Assembly: GCA_025464795.1 (NCBI GenBank) | Contig: JAODNB010000210.1 | Coordinates: 1 to 14,351 of the forward strand | Reading direction: 5' to 3' | Length of the DNA stretch: 14,351 nt | DNA from: Frankiales bacterium | GTDB taxonomy: Bacteria; Actinomycetota; Actinomycetes; Mycobacteriales; SCTD01 | Part shown: piece after piece, positions 5,874 through 12,242 of the stretch | How positions within the stretch are numbered: the stretch's first letter is position 1 | Layout: every line of letters begins with the position of its first letter | Notes under the pieces: model-generated | The model's input: only the letters and a program-made list of their open reading frames with translations | Databases searched by the model: none | Told to the model about the DNA's origin: nothing | Program-made: the position numbers and the translations under genes

Positions 5874-6173
5874 ATGCCGTCCGGGAGCCGCGAGGCGTGC
5901 GGGCGCGTGACCAGCGGGCGCAATCACCCCCTTCAGGACGCCCAGCTCGAGCAGGCTGTGCTCGAGCTGCTGGAGCAGCGGGCGACGGGCGCGACGATCT
6001 GCCCGTCCGAGGTCGCTCGCCAGCTCGGTGGCGACGAGTGGCGAGAGCTCATGGAACCGACCCGGTCGGCTGCGCGACGGCTCGTCGCTGCTGGTCGGGT
6101 GCAGGTGGTCCAAGGCGGCCACGTGGTCGACCCGTCCACAGCAAAGGGACCCATCCGGATCCGCCGTGCCTGA
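5874..6173 (+). CDS. DUF3253 domain protein
   Basis: A 99-residue protein. Residues ~20-95 match my recollection of the DUF3253 pattern: an N-terminal helix (AQLEQAVLELLEQRATG), the signature ATICPSEVARQLGG, the DEWRELMEPTRSAARRL segment, and the C-terminal GGHVVDPSTAKGPIRI. The predicted shape is a small winged-helix-like fold, but no biochemical function is known to me. Its last 8 bases overlap the start of the Nei-type glycosylase gene (GTGCCTGA holds both the start and the stop), so the two are almost certainly co-translated. This hints at a nucleic-acid-related role. The start could also be GTG 5907, as the first ~15 residues look unconserved. Confidence 0.85.
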   Translation: MPSGSREACGRVTSGRNHPLQDAQLEQAVLELLEQRATGATICPSEVARQLGGDEWRELMEPTRSAARRLVAAGRVQVVQGGHVVDPSTAKGPIRIRRA

Positions 6174-7065
6174 GGGCGACAGCGTCTTCAAAGCCGCGCA
6201 GCGGATGCGAGGGCACCTCCTCGGGCGGACGGTGACCCGTTCCGACTTCCGGGTACCCAGGTATGCGACGACTGACCTTGCGGGTCAGGTCATCTCGGCC
6301 TTCGACAGCTACGGCAAGCACATGCTGACCCGCTTCGACGGCGGGCTCACCTTGCACACGCACTTCGAGATGGACGGCGCCTGGCAGGTCACGGGTCCGG
6401 GCAAGCGCCTGCCGGCGACCTTCGACGACGAGATCCGCCTCGCCCTGAGCACCGATGGGCCAACCGCCTACGCGTTGCGCATGCCGGTGCTCGAGCTCCT
6501 CCCCACATCCCAGGAGGGCGAGGTCATCGGTCACCTGGGCCCGGACCTGCTCGGCCCCTCCTGGGACGCGCAGGAGGCTCAACGCCGACTCGTCGCCGAC
6601 CCTCGGCGTCCGGTCGTCGAGGCCCTTCTGGACCAGCGGAACCTCGCGGGCATCGGCAACCTCTGGGCGGTCGAGACGTGCTTCCTTCGTGGGATCTCAC
6701 CGTGGACGCCGGCCGCCGAGGTGGACCTCGCAGCTCTCCTCGTCCTGGTGCGCAGGATGCTGCTGCACTCCCTCGACAACCCTGGTCAGGTGACCACGGG
6801 CGACACCCGCAGAGGCCACACGCACTGGGTGTACGGGCGGGCGGGTCGGCCTTGCCGCCGGTGCGGGACGCCGATCGAGCACCGTGATGCGGTTGCGGGG
6901 ACGAGCTGGTCTCGCGAGACCTGGTGGTGCCCCCGCTGCCAGCCCGGTCCGTTCCCGTCGCTCGCCGAGCGGCCGTCTCGGCCCGGTCTGCGACGAGGGG
7001 TCAACGAGGAGTCGTTCGGGTCCCGCGGCCGTCGTCTCCGAGGCAGCCCTGGACTCGCGCGCTGA
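6166..7065 (+). CDS. nei: Endonuclease VIII-type DNA glycosylase/AP lyase (Fpg/Nei family)
   Basis: A 299-residue base-excision repair enzyme. After removal of the initiator residue the catalytic Pro2-Glu3 of PEGDSVFKAAQRM is exposed. Lys51 (DSYGKHMLTRF), the LHTHFEMDGAW strand, the helix-two-turn-helix DQRNLAGIGNLWAVE (Asn165) and a C-terminal zinc finger (Cys230, Cys233, Cys255, Cys258) are all present. PEGDSV rather than PELPEV marks it as Nei rather than MutM/Fpg; it resembles mycobacterial Nei2. It would excise oxidised pyrimidines and cleave the abasic site. The GTG 6166 start is fixed by the required N-terminal proline. About 40 basic/Gly-rich residues follow the zinc finger, longer than usual. 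Its stop lies in a TGACGTCA palindrome that also contains the stop of the convergent gene. Confidence 0.93.
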   Translation: MPEGDSVFKAAQRMRGHLLGRTVTRSDFRVPRYATTDLAGQVISAFDSYGKHMLTRFDGGLTLHTHFEMDGAWQVTGPGKRLPATFDDEIRLALSTDGPTAYALRMPVLELLPTSQEGEVIGHLGPDLLGPSWDAQEAQRRLVADPRRPVVEALLDQRNLAGIGNLWAVETCFLRGISPWTPAAEVDLAALLVLVRRMLLHSLDNPGQVTTGDTRRGHTHWVYGRAGRPCRRCGTPIEHRDAVAGTSWSRETWWCPRCQPGPFPSLAERPSRPGLRRGVNEESFGSRGRRLRGSPGLAR

Positions 7066-7067
7066 CG

Positions 7068-8198
7068 TCAGGCAAAGGCGCCGTCCCCCCGGAACACCAG
7101 CTCGTGGAACCGCTCGGCCATCGTCACGTAGCCCTCCGCCGACGGGTGCAACCCGTCGGGCAGACCGGCCGCGTCGTCCGCTCCGAACAGCGAGAGGCCC
7201 GACAGCAGGTGCAGGTTGCGGTCCTGGGCCTGCCGTGCGGTGACGACCTCCGTGATCAGCTCCCGGACCCGCGTCAAGGTCAGCGCGCCGACCGCGAGCT
7301 CCTCGGCCCGGGGTACGACCACGAACGTCGTGCCGTCCGGTCCGAGCACCGACGGGCCGGGGGCAGACTCGGCTGCCGGGAAGACGATCGGGGTGACCAC
7401 CAGCAGCGGGGTGTCCGGATGGCCCTCGCGCACGGTGTCCAGGAAGCCGTGCAGGGCGGGGACGAAGGTGCGCTCCCGGAAGGTGTCGCCGTTGATCACG
7501 TTGATGCCGACCTTGAGGCTGATGAGGTCAGCGGGCAGGTCACGGATCGTGCGTGCCGCGAAGGCGTCGAGCTGGCACTGACCCCCGAGGCCGAGGTTCT
7601 GGAGCTCCAGCCCCGCTGCGCGCGCGACCAGCGCGGGCCAGGTCCTCGTGGGCGACGAGGCCTCGAGGCAGTGGCTGATCGAGCTGCCGTAGTGGACCCA
7701 CCGTCGCTTGCTCTCAGGGATCGGAGCAACGGTGCTCCCGTCTGAGAGCCTGGCGGCCTGGAGAACCAGCCCAGCTGCGTGGGGCAGCCAGACCTCGACG
7801 TCCGCACCCGCGTCGCCCGGCAGGTCCAGCCGTACGGTCGTCGGCGCTCCCGGCACGATCTCGAGGCCGCCCCCGACGGACAGCACCAGGCGGGTGCCCT
7901 CGACGGTGGACTCTGACTGTGCGAGGGAACCGTTCACGACGACGTCGAAGGTGGCAGCCATGGGCTCCCGCTCGCCGAGCTGGACCAGGGTCAGCGCGAC
8001 GTCCAGCTCGAGGAGCGTGGCATCGGTGCGCAGACCGATACGGACCCCGGCAGGCATGGCCTCGATGAGCCCGAGCATCGGGTCGTTGGACTGCGCCCTC
8101 GCCCAGGCGGGCAAGCGGTGCAGCACCACCCCGGCCGACGTGACCTCCACCTCGAGGGCACCGATGAAGGGGAGGCTCTCAGGGGGCAGCGACTGCAA
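7068..8198 (-). CDS. SGNH/GDSL-type hydrolase with N-terminal beta-rich domain
   Basis: A 376-residue two-part protein. Residues ~1-160 look like a beta-sandwich accessory domain. The SGNH hydrolase core (~165-370) carries block I HYGSSISH (nucleophile probably Ser173), block II NLGLGGQCQLD (Gly206), block III VGINVING (Asn233) and block V DGLHPSAEGY (Asp348, His351). This is a predicted esterase or lipase with no signal peptide, so probably cytoplasmic; the substrate is unknown. The start is TTG 8198, supported by GAAGGAG seven bases upstream (GAAGGAGCTCCCCCTTG), and no other start lies nearby. It is convergent with the Nei gene (2-bp gap) and 82 bp downstream of the SnoaL-like gene on the same strand. 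Confidence 0.88.
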   Translation of the reverse strand: MQSLPPESLPFIGALEVEVTSAGVVLHRLPAWARAQSNDPMLGLIEAMPAGVRIGLRTDATLLELDVALTLVQLGEREPMAATFDVVVNGSLAQSESTVEGTRLVLSVGGGLEIVPGAPTTVRLDLPGDAGADVEVWLPHAAGLVLQAARLSDGSTVAPIPESKRRWVHYGSSISHCLEASSPTRTWPALVARAAGLELQNLGLGGQCQLDAFAARTIRDLPADLISLKVGINVINGDTFRERTFVPALHGFLDTVREGHPDTPLLVVTPIVFPAAESAPGPSVLGPDGTTFVVVPRAEELAVGALTLTRVRELITEVVTARQAQDRNLHLLSGLSLFGADDAAGLPDGLHPSAEGYVTMAERFHELVFRGDGAFA

Positions 8199-8280
8199 GG
8201 GGGAGCTCCTTCGGGTGACGGCATGACCCCATGAGGTCTACACGCAACACGGCCGACGCGCACGAGGGGCGCGACTGCTG

Positions 8281-8643
8281 TCAGGAGCGGCCGTCCGCGG
8301 GGGTGCTGGACTGGGCGGCGAGTCGTCCGTCCTGCACGGTGATCCAGGTCTCGAACTGCGGTCCGCGCTCTTCGCCGCCCTCGAGCAGCTTCTGCCACCC
8401 CACGACGTGCACCGTGGAGGCGTCCAGCTCCACAAGGCTCACGAGCTGGCAGGAGAAGGGTCCTAGGGCATCGCGCATGTCCTGGAACAGGGCCAGCGTC
8501 CCCTCGTGCCCGGAGTAGAAGTCCCGACGCAGCGGCGTTTCCGGCTGCCACAGCACGGAGGGGTGGACCAGCGCGAGCATGTCCTCGAGACGTCCCTCGC
8601 CATGTGCCAGGAAGAACGCACGGATGATGTCGCTGTTGCTCAC
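8281..8643 (-). CDS. SnoaL-like / NTF2-fold protein
   Basis: A 120-residue protein with the NTF2-like pattern: an N-terminal helix (SNSDIIRAFFLAHGEGRLEDMLALVHPSVLWQP, given here only as a description of residues 2-34), a middle section FYSGHEGTLALFQDM, and a C-terminal strand pair ending in FETWITVQDGRL. Members are isomerases, hydrolases or binding proteins for small ligands; no specific reaction can be assigned. GTG 8643 is the only reasonable start: the frame remains open upstream only through the antisense of the next gene. It is divergent from the dienelactone-hydrolase-like gene with just 36 bp between starts, so promoters must overlap or be leaderless. Confidence 0.8.
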   Translation of the reverse strand: MSNSDIIRAFFLAHGEGRLEDMLALVHPSVLWQPETPLRRDFYSGHEGTLALFQDMRDALGPFSCQLVSLVELDASTVHVVGWQKLLEGGEERGPQFETWITVQDGRLAAQSSTPADGRS

Positions 8644-8666
8644 GCGTGCAGCATCCCCGTCTGGTC

Positions 8667-8672
8667 TAGGTT
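8667..8672 (+). promoter_or_regulatory. Candidate -10 element of a leaderless gene
   Basis: TAGGTT fits TANNNT and ends exactly 7 bases before ATG 8680, the same geometry as TAGGGT before GTG 2065. No recognisable -35 lies 16-19 bp upstream and the Shine-Dalgarno is poor. This is what a leaderless actinobacterial transcript would look like. The evidence is positional only. Confidence 0.35.
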
Positions 8673-8679
8673 CCGCAGC

Positions 8680-9414
8680 ATGTCGAAGCTTCCCGGGTGG
8701 GACGAGAGCGCGTTCAGCTTCGGCGGCACGACGCTGCCGACGTACCGCAGGGGCCAGGGCCCCGGTGTGATCGTGATCCACGAGATCCCTGCCATCACAC
8801 CGAAGGTGAGAGCGTTCGGCGAAGAGGTCGCGGACGCGGGGTTCACCGTCGTCATGCCGTCGCTCCTGGGGACCACGCCGGGGAAGAGCCCAGGTCCGGC
8901 CAACCTGCTGTCCTCGATCGCGAAGGTGTGCGTCTCGAGCGAGTTCACCAGCTGGGCGCTCAACAAGACGTCTCCCATCACGAGCTGGCTCAGGGCGCTC
9001 GCCAAGGACCTCCACGAGGAGCTCGGCGGCCCCGGTGTAGGGGCCCTCGGCATGTGCTTCAGCGGTGGGTTCGCCCTCGCCATGATGATCGACGGCCACG
9101 TCGCCGCTCCGGTGCTGTCCCAGCCCTCGATGCCCTTTGCGCGATCGGCCAAGCACAAGGCAGACCTGAACCTCTCTCCTGCTGACCTCGCAGCCGTGAA
9201 GGCGCGCGTCGCAGCAGGGTGTCCGGTCCTCGGTCTGCGGTTCGCCGGTGACCCCATGGTCGGCACCCGGTTCGACACGCTGCGCGCTGAGCTCGGCGAG
9301 GGCTTCCTGGCGGTCGAGCTCCCCGGCAAGCAGCACTCGGTCCTGACAGAGCACCGAGACGAGGAGTCCGTGGAGCGGGTTCTCGCGTTCTTCCGTGAGC
9401 GCCTGAGCGCTTAG
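8680..9414 (+). CDS. Dienelactone hydrolase family protein
   Basis: A 244-residue alpha/beta hydrolase with the dienelactone-hydrolase-type catalytic triad: Cys126 in GALGMCFSGG, Asp191 in RFAGDPMVG and His219 in PGKQHSVLTEH. The IHEIPAI segment (33-39) corresponds to the conserved Glu-bearing loop in DLH enzymes. Family members open lactone rings or cleave other esters; the true substrate here is unknown because no catechol-degradation genes are nearby. ATG 8680 starts the homology (KLPGWDESAFSFGG); the longer in-frame ORF upstream is antisense to the SnoaL-like gene. Its stop overlaps the stop of the convergent hydrolase gene by 4 bases. Confidence 0.9.
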   Translation: MSKLPGWDESAFSFGGTTLPTYRRGQGPGVIVIHEIPAITPKVRAFGEEVADAGFTVVMPSLLGTTPGKSPGPANLLSSIAKVCVSSEFTSWALNKTSPITSWLRALAKDLHEELGGPGVGALGMCFSGGFALAMMIDGHVAAPVLSQPSMPFARSAKHKADLNLSPADLAAVKARVAAGCPVLGLRFAGDPMVGTRFDTLRAELGEGFLAVELPGKQHSVLTEHRDEESVERVLAFFRERLSA

Positions 9415-10091
9415 CTGCGCACCGTCGGTCGATCGAGCGCCTGAGCGACCTGATCCAGCACCCCAGCGACCGCCAGCCTCTGCCACTGCCAGAAGTGACG
9501 AAGCATGAAGTGCTCCCCGCCAGGGATGATCCTGACGGAGACGTCCGCGCCCGCTCGGCGGGCCCGCTCGCCCCAGGCAGCTGAAGCAGCAGCGCTGGTG
9601 ATCCGGTCCTGGTCGCCGTGCAGGACTGAGATCGGCAGTCCGGGACGGGCGCGCACTGCCTCACCCGCGGCCAACCAGGGCGCCAGTAGCACCAGCCCTC
9701 GCACAGACGGGTCACCTCCGACGTGGGCAGCCGTGCGACCGCCCATCGAGTGGCCGATCAGGATGACGGGGACGTCGCCGTGCACGCGCCGCACTTCGTC
9801 GAGTGCCCATCGCGCATCCGTCACGGGAGACGCTTCGGAGCCGTTCCACCCACGGAACCTGTAGCGGAGCCGCCAGACCGCCACGCCCTGCGAGCGCGTG
9901 CGCCGCCGGATGGCCCAGGCGAACGGCAGCATCCGCAGCACGGAGAGCTGCGTGGACATCGAGACCTCGCGGCTGACTGCCTTGCCACCGTTCAGGACAA
10001 GGACGACGGCTCGAGTCGCACCCCGCGCGGGCCAGATCCCCACCGTGGCCACGGGGTCGTCGGGGGGTCGCTCAGCACCCTGGTCCTGCAC
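9411..10091 (-). CDS. Alpha/beta hydrolase (predicted serine esterase)
   Basis: A 226-residue cytoplasmic alpha/beta hydrolase. The nucleophile elbow is LIGHSMGGRTA (Ser115), the acid is Asp162 in LHGDQDRI, and the base is His194 in GGEHFML. An oxyanion-hole segment VLVLNGGKAVS lies at ~30-40. No lid domain or signal peptide is evident, and the substrate is unknown. GTG 10091 is the longest start; GTG codons 13 and 16 residues in (VATVG) are alternatives, and none has a clear Shine-Dalgarno. It is transcribed divergently from the CsbD operon across a 143-bp gap. Confidence 0.87.
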   Translation of the reverse strand: MQDQGAERPPDDPVATVGIWPARGATRAVVLVLNGGKAVSREVSMSTQLSVLRMLPFAWAIRRRTRSQGVAVWRLRYRFRGWNGSEASPVTDARWALDEVRRVHGDVPVILIGHSMGGRTAAHVGGDPSVRGLVLLAPWLAAGEAVRARPGLPISVLHGDQDRITSAAASAAWGERARRAGADVSVRIIPGGEHFMLRHFWQWQRLAVAGVLDQVAQALDRPTVRS

Positions 10092-10234
10092 GAGTGCGGC
10101 GTGCCCAACCAGAAGCCGCTGACACCGACTTGGGCGCGGAGCGGGTGTGACGCAGACCCCACACCCCGGGGCGCTGAGCCGCCCGTCGGGGGGCAGGTAC
10201 GGAGGGATCGTCCGCGACGAGAAGGAGACACCCC

Positions 10235-10792
10235 GTGAGCAGCAGTTCCAGTGAAGACGCCCGTTCTGGCCTCGCCGCCTCAGTGCTCGGCAAGGTGAAG
10301 GAGGTCGCCGGCGCCGTGACAGGCAACGACTCCCTCGCCACGCAGGGACAGCTCCAGCAGGCCGAGGCCGCCGCCCTCAAGGAGGCGAGCGCCAAGGAGG
10401 CGATCGCCAAGGCGCAGGCTGAGGAGGCGGCGCAGGCTCTCCAGCAGGAGAACGCGATCGCCCGGGCTCAGACCCAGGCCGTGGAGAGCGTGGCCGCCAC
10501 CAAGGAGGCCCAGGTGCGCCAGGAGGCGGCCGCCGAGAAGGCCCAGGCCGCGATCGAGGCCGAGAACCTGCGGGCACGCGAGCTGGCTGAGGCGAACGCT
10601 GAGGCAGAGCGCAAGCAGGCCGAGGAGGCCGCGCAGGCGCGCCTCGAGCAGAGCCGCCTGGCCCAGGAGCAGCAGGAAGCACGCGAGGAGCACACCGAGG
10701 AGCGCGCGAGCGCCGAGGCAGCCGAGATCGCTGCCGCTCGGGCCCGCGAAGAAGCCGACCGACTCGCGGCCCAGGCCGACATCCCGTCCTGA
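10235..10792 (+). CDS. CsbD-like N-terminal motif fused to a long Ala/Glu coiled coil
   Basis: A 185-residue, highly charged protein. Residues ~18-46 (LGKVKEVAGAVTGNDSLATQ and on) match the start of CsbD stress proteins, which are controlled by SigB in Bacillus. Instead of ending at about 60-70 residues, the chain continues as an almost uninterrupted Ala/Glu/Gln/Arg helix to the C-terminus, strongly suggesting a coiled coil. There is no signal peptide or membrane helix. GTG 10235 has GAAGGAG seven to eight bases upstream. It is the first gene of a two-gene operon with the coiled-coil gene at 10819 (26-bp gap); the two share nearly the same leader sequence. The function is unknown; a role in stress or desiccation is an inference from the CsbD part. 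Confidence 0.85.
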   Translation: MSSSSSEDARSGLAASVLGKVKEVAGAVTGNDSLATQGQLQQAEAAALKEASAKEAIAKAQAEEAAQALQQENAIARAQTQAVESVAATKEAQVRQEAAAEKAQAAIEAENLRARELAEANAEAERKQAEEAAQARLEQSRLAQEQQEAREEHTEERASAEAAEIAAARAREEADRLAAQADIPS

Positions 10793-10818
10793 GCCCCACC
10801 ACTGAAGGAGCACACCCC

Positions 10819-11481
10819 ATGAACGTCATGACCCTGCCCCGCACCATCATCGGCCTTGAGTACAAGGCCGTTCGCTACCCCGCGCAGCTGCTGGAGACGA
10901 AGGTCGTCGCCACCCGCTTCGCCGAGGAGAGCCGGCTCCGGCTCGGCTACGAGCGGTTCCTCGGCACCCTCGACACGACAGCGGGCAAGCTGCTCGCGGA
11001 CGAGGCCCTGTCCGACCGTGGCCGCGTTCTGACCCGGCGCGTCGAGGTCCTGGGAAAGGCCATCTCGCTCGAGGCGAAGGCCGCCGAGCGGAAGGCGGAA
11101 GCCGACGCCGAGCTTCGCGCGAAGAACGAGCAGGCCGAGCAGGAGAAGGCCCGCATCCAGAACGAGCACGAGCAGAAGGCCGCACGGCTGAAGGCTGAGC
11201 GCGAGGCCGAGGCCAGGGCGGTCGAGCGCAAGGCGGAGGCCCGCAAGCGGGCTGACGACAAGGCGATCGTGGACTCGTCGCAGGCGATCATCGCCGCCGA
11301 GCGCGACCGTCTCGACGCACAGAAGGCCAAGATCGAGGCCCGCGTCGCGACGCAGACCGCGGCCCCCAAGGCGGAGCTCAAGACCGCCGGCAAGAACGCG
11401 CAGGTCGCGGCGGAGCGCCGCGACGACGCCCAGCGGCTCGAGTCGCTCCGCGAGGCGGAGAAGCGCGCAGCCAAGAAGTAG
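10819..11481 (+). CDS. Charged coiled-coil protein of the type often labelled "IF2 family translation initiation factor"
   Basis: A 220-residue protein. The N-terminal ~75 residues are less biased (MTLPRTIIGLEYKAVRYPAQ, then a segment about an RLGYERFLGTLD element) and look like a conserved domain. Residues ~80-220 are Ala/Glu/Lys/Arg-rich and predicted to form a long coiled coil, ending in KRAAKK. From memory, actinomycete homologues are often annotated as IF2-family factors, but there is no GTP-binding domain, so that name rests on compositional similarity to the IF2 N-terminus. The ribosome binding site GAAGGAG precedes ATG 10819 by 8 bases. It is the last gene of the operon: a strong hairpin starts 9 bases after the stop. 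Function unknown. Confidence 0.82.
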   Translation: MNVMTLPRTIIGLEYKAVRYPAQLLETKVVATRFAEESRLRLGYERFLGTLDTTAGKLLADEALSDRGRVLTRRVEVLGKAISLEAKAAERKAEADAELRAKNEQAEQEKARIQNEHEQKAARLKAEREAEARAVERKAEARKRADDKAIVDSSQAIIAAERDRLDAQKAKIEARVATQTAAPKAELKTAGKNAQVAAERRDDAQRLESLREAEKRAAKK

Positions 11482-11489
11482 CAGCACCC

Positions 11490-11526
11490 CACCAAGGCCC
11501 CCTGCGTTCCGCAGGGGGCCTTGGTG
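11490..11526 (+). terminator. Perfect 17-bp-stem hairpin terminator of the CsbD/coiled-coil operon
   Basis: CACCAAGGCCCCCTGCG and its exact complement CGCAGGGGGCCTTGGTG flank a TTC loop. It begins 9 bases after the stop codon at 11481. Few Ts follow (TTGCCC), but the stem is very stable. It insulates the HAD gene that starts 48 bases downstream. Confidence 0.92.
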
Positions 11527-11573
11527 TTGCCCGTCACGTGCGTGGAACGGACGCTGGAGGGAAGGCGGTTCAC

Positions 11574-12242
11574 ATGCGACTTACGAACCTCGACGGTGTG
11601 CTCTTCGACGTCGACGGCACCCTCGTCGACACGACCTACATCCATGCCGTGTGCTGGTCCGAGGCCTTGGCGGCCGTCGGGCGCCACCGCGTCACCGCCG
11701 ACCTGCACCACCTCGTCGGGATGGACGGGGAGCTGCTGCTCGACACCGTCCTGTCCGACGCACCCCCGGCGGAGTCCCTGCGCGCTGAGCTGAAGGAGCG
11801 TCACGCGACGCTGTACCGGTCCTACTGGCCCGGGCTGCGGCCGATGCCCGGAGCCCGGAACCTGCTCGAGCACCTGCACGACTCCGGCTTGCGTGTCGTC
11901 CTCGCCTCCTCCGCGTCCGGGGAGGAGCTCGACGCGCTGCAGAAGGCCCTCGACGCCGACCAGTGGATCGACGCTGCCACGAGCTCGGAGGACACCGACG
12001 CCGGCAAGCCCGCGCCCGACATCGTCCTGACCGCCCTGGCGAAGGGGGACCTTTCAGCGGACCGGGCGGTGTTCGTGGGCGACGCCATCTGGGATGGCCG
12101 CGCGGCTGAACGCGCCGGAGTGCCGTTCGTGGGGCTGAGCTGCGGCGGTACGCCTGCCGTCGACCTCAAGGGCGCCGGTGCAGGTGAGGTCTTCGACACC
12201 CCTGGTCACCTGCTCGCCCACATCGGGGGGCTGTCTGCGTGA
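11574..12242 (+). CDS. HAD-superfamily hydrolase (beta-phosphoglucomutase/phosphatase-like)
   Basis: A 222-residue subfamily I HAD phosphatase. Motif I is FDVDGTLVDT (nucleophile Asp12, acid/base Asp14), motif II VVLASSAS (Ser112/113), motif III Lys145 in AGKPAPD, and motif IV VFVGDAIWDG (Asp170, Asp174). An alpha-helical cap lies at ~20-85. It probably dephosphorylates a small sugar phosphate or similar; the substrate is not predictable. ATG 11574 is chosen because homology starts there and GGAGGGAAGG precedes it; GTG 11538 is an upstream alternative. The stop overlaps the next start in GTGA (12239-12242), so it is translationally coupled to the FAD oxidoreductase. Confidence 0.92.
   Translation: MRLTNLDGVLFDVDGTLVDTTYIHAVCWSEALAAVGRHRVTADLHHLVGMDGELLLDTVLSDAPPAESLRAELKERHATLYRSYWPGLRPMPGARNLLEHLHDSGLRVVLASSASGEELDALQKALDADQWIDAATSSEDTDAGKPAPDIVLTALAKGDLSADRAVFVGDAIWDGRAAERAGVPFVGLSCGGTPAVDLKGAGAGEVFDTPGHLLAHIGGLSA

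Noticed and set aside
8644..9486. 401-residue minus-strand frame extending the SnoaL-like protein upstream
   Set aside because: The extra part is antisense to the dienelactone hydrolase gene and shows no domain; the SnoaL-like fold begins at GTG 8643.
10103..10135. GCCCAA/TTGGGC inverted repeat in the gap before the CsbD operon
   Set aside because: A 6-bp stem with a 21-base loop is too weak to call a terminator or operator.
10280..11879. Leu-, Ser- and Ala-rich minus-strand frames across the coiled-coil operon and HAD gene
   Set aside because: Antisense of Glu/Ala/Lys-rich codons gives Leu/Ser/Ala strings. The plus-strand genes have strong ribosome binding sites and a terminator.
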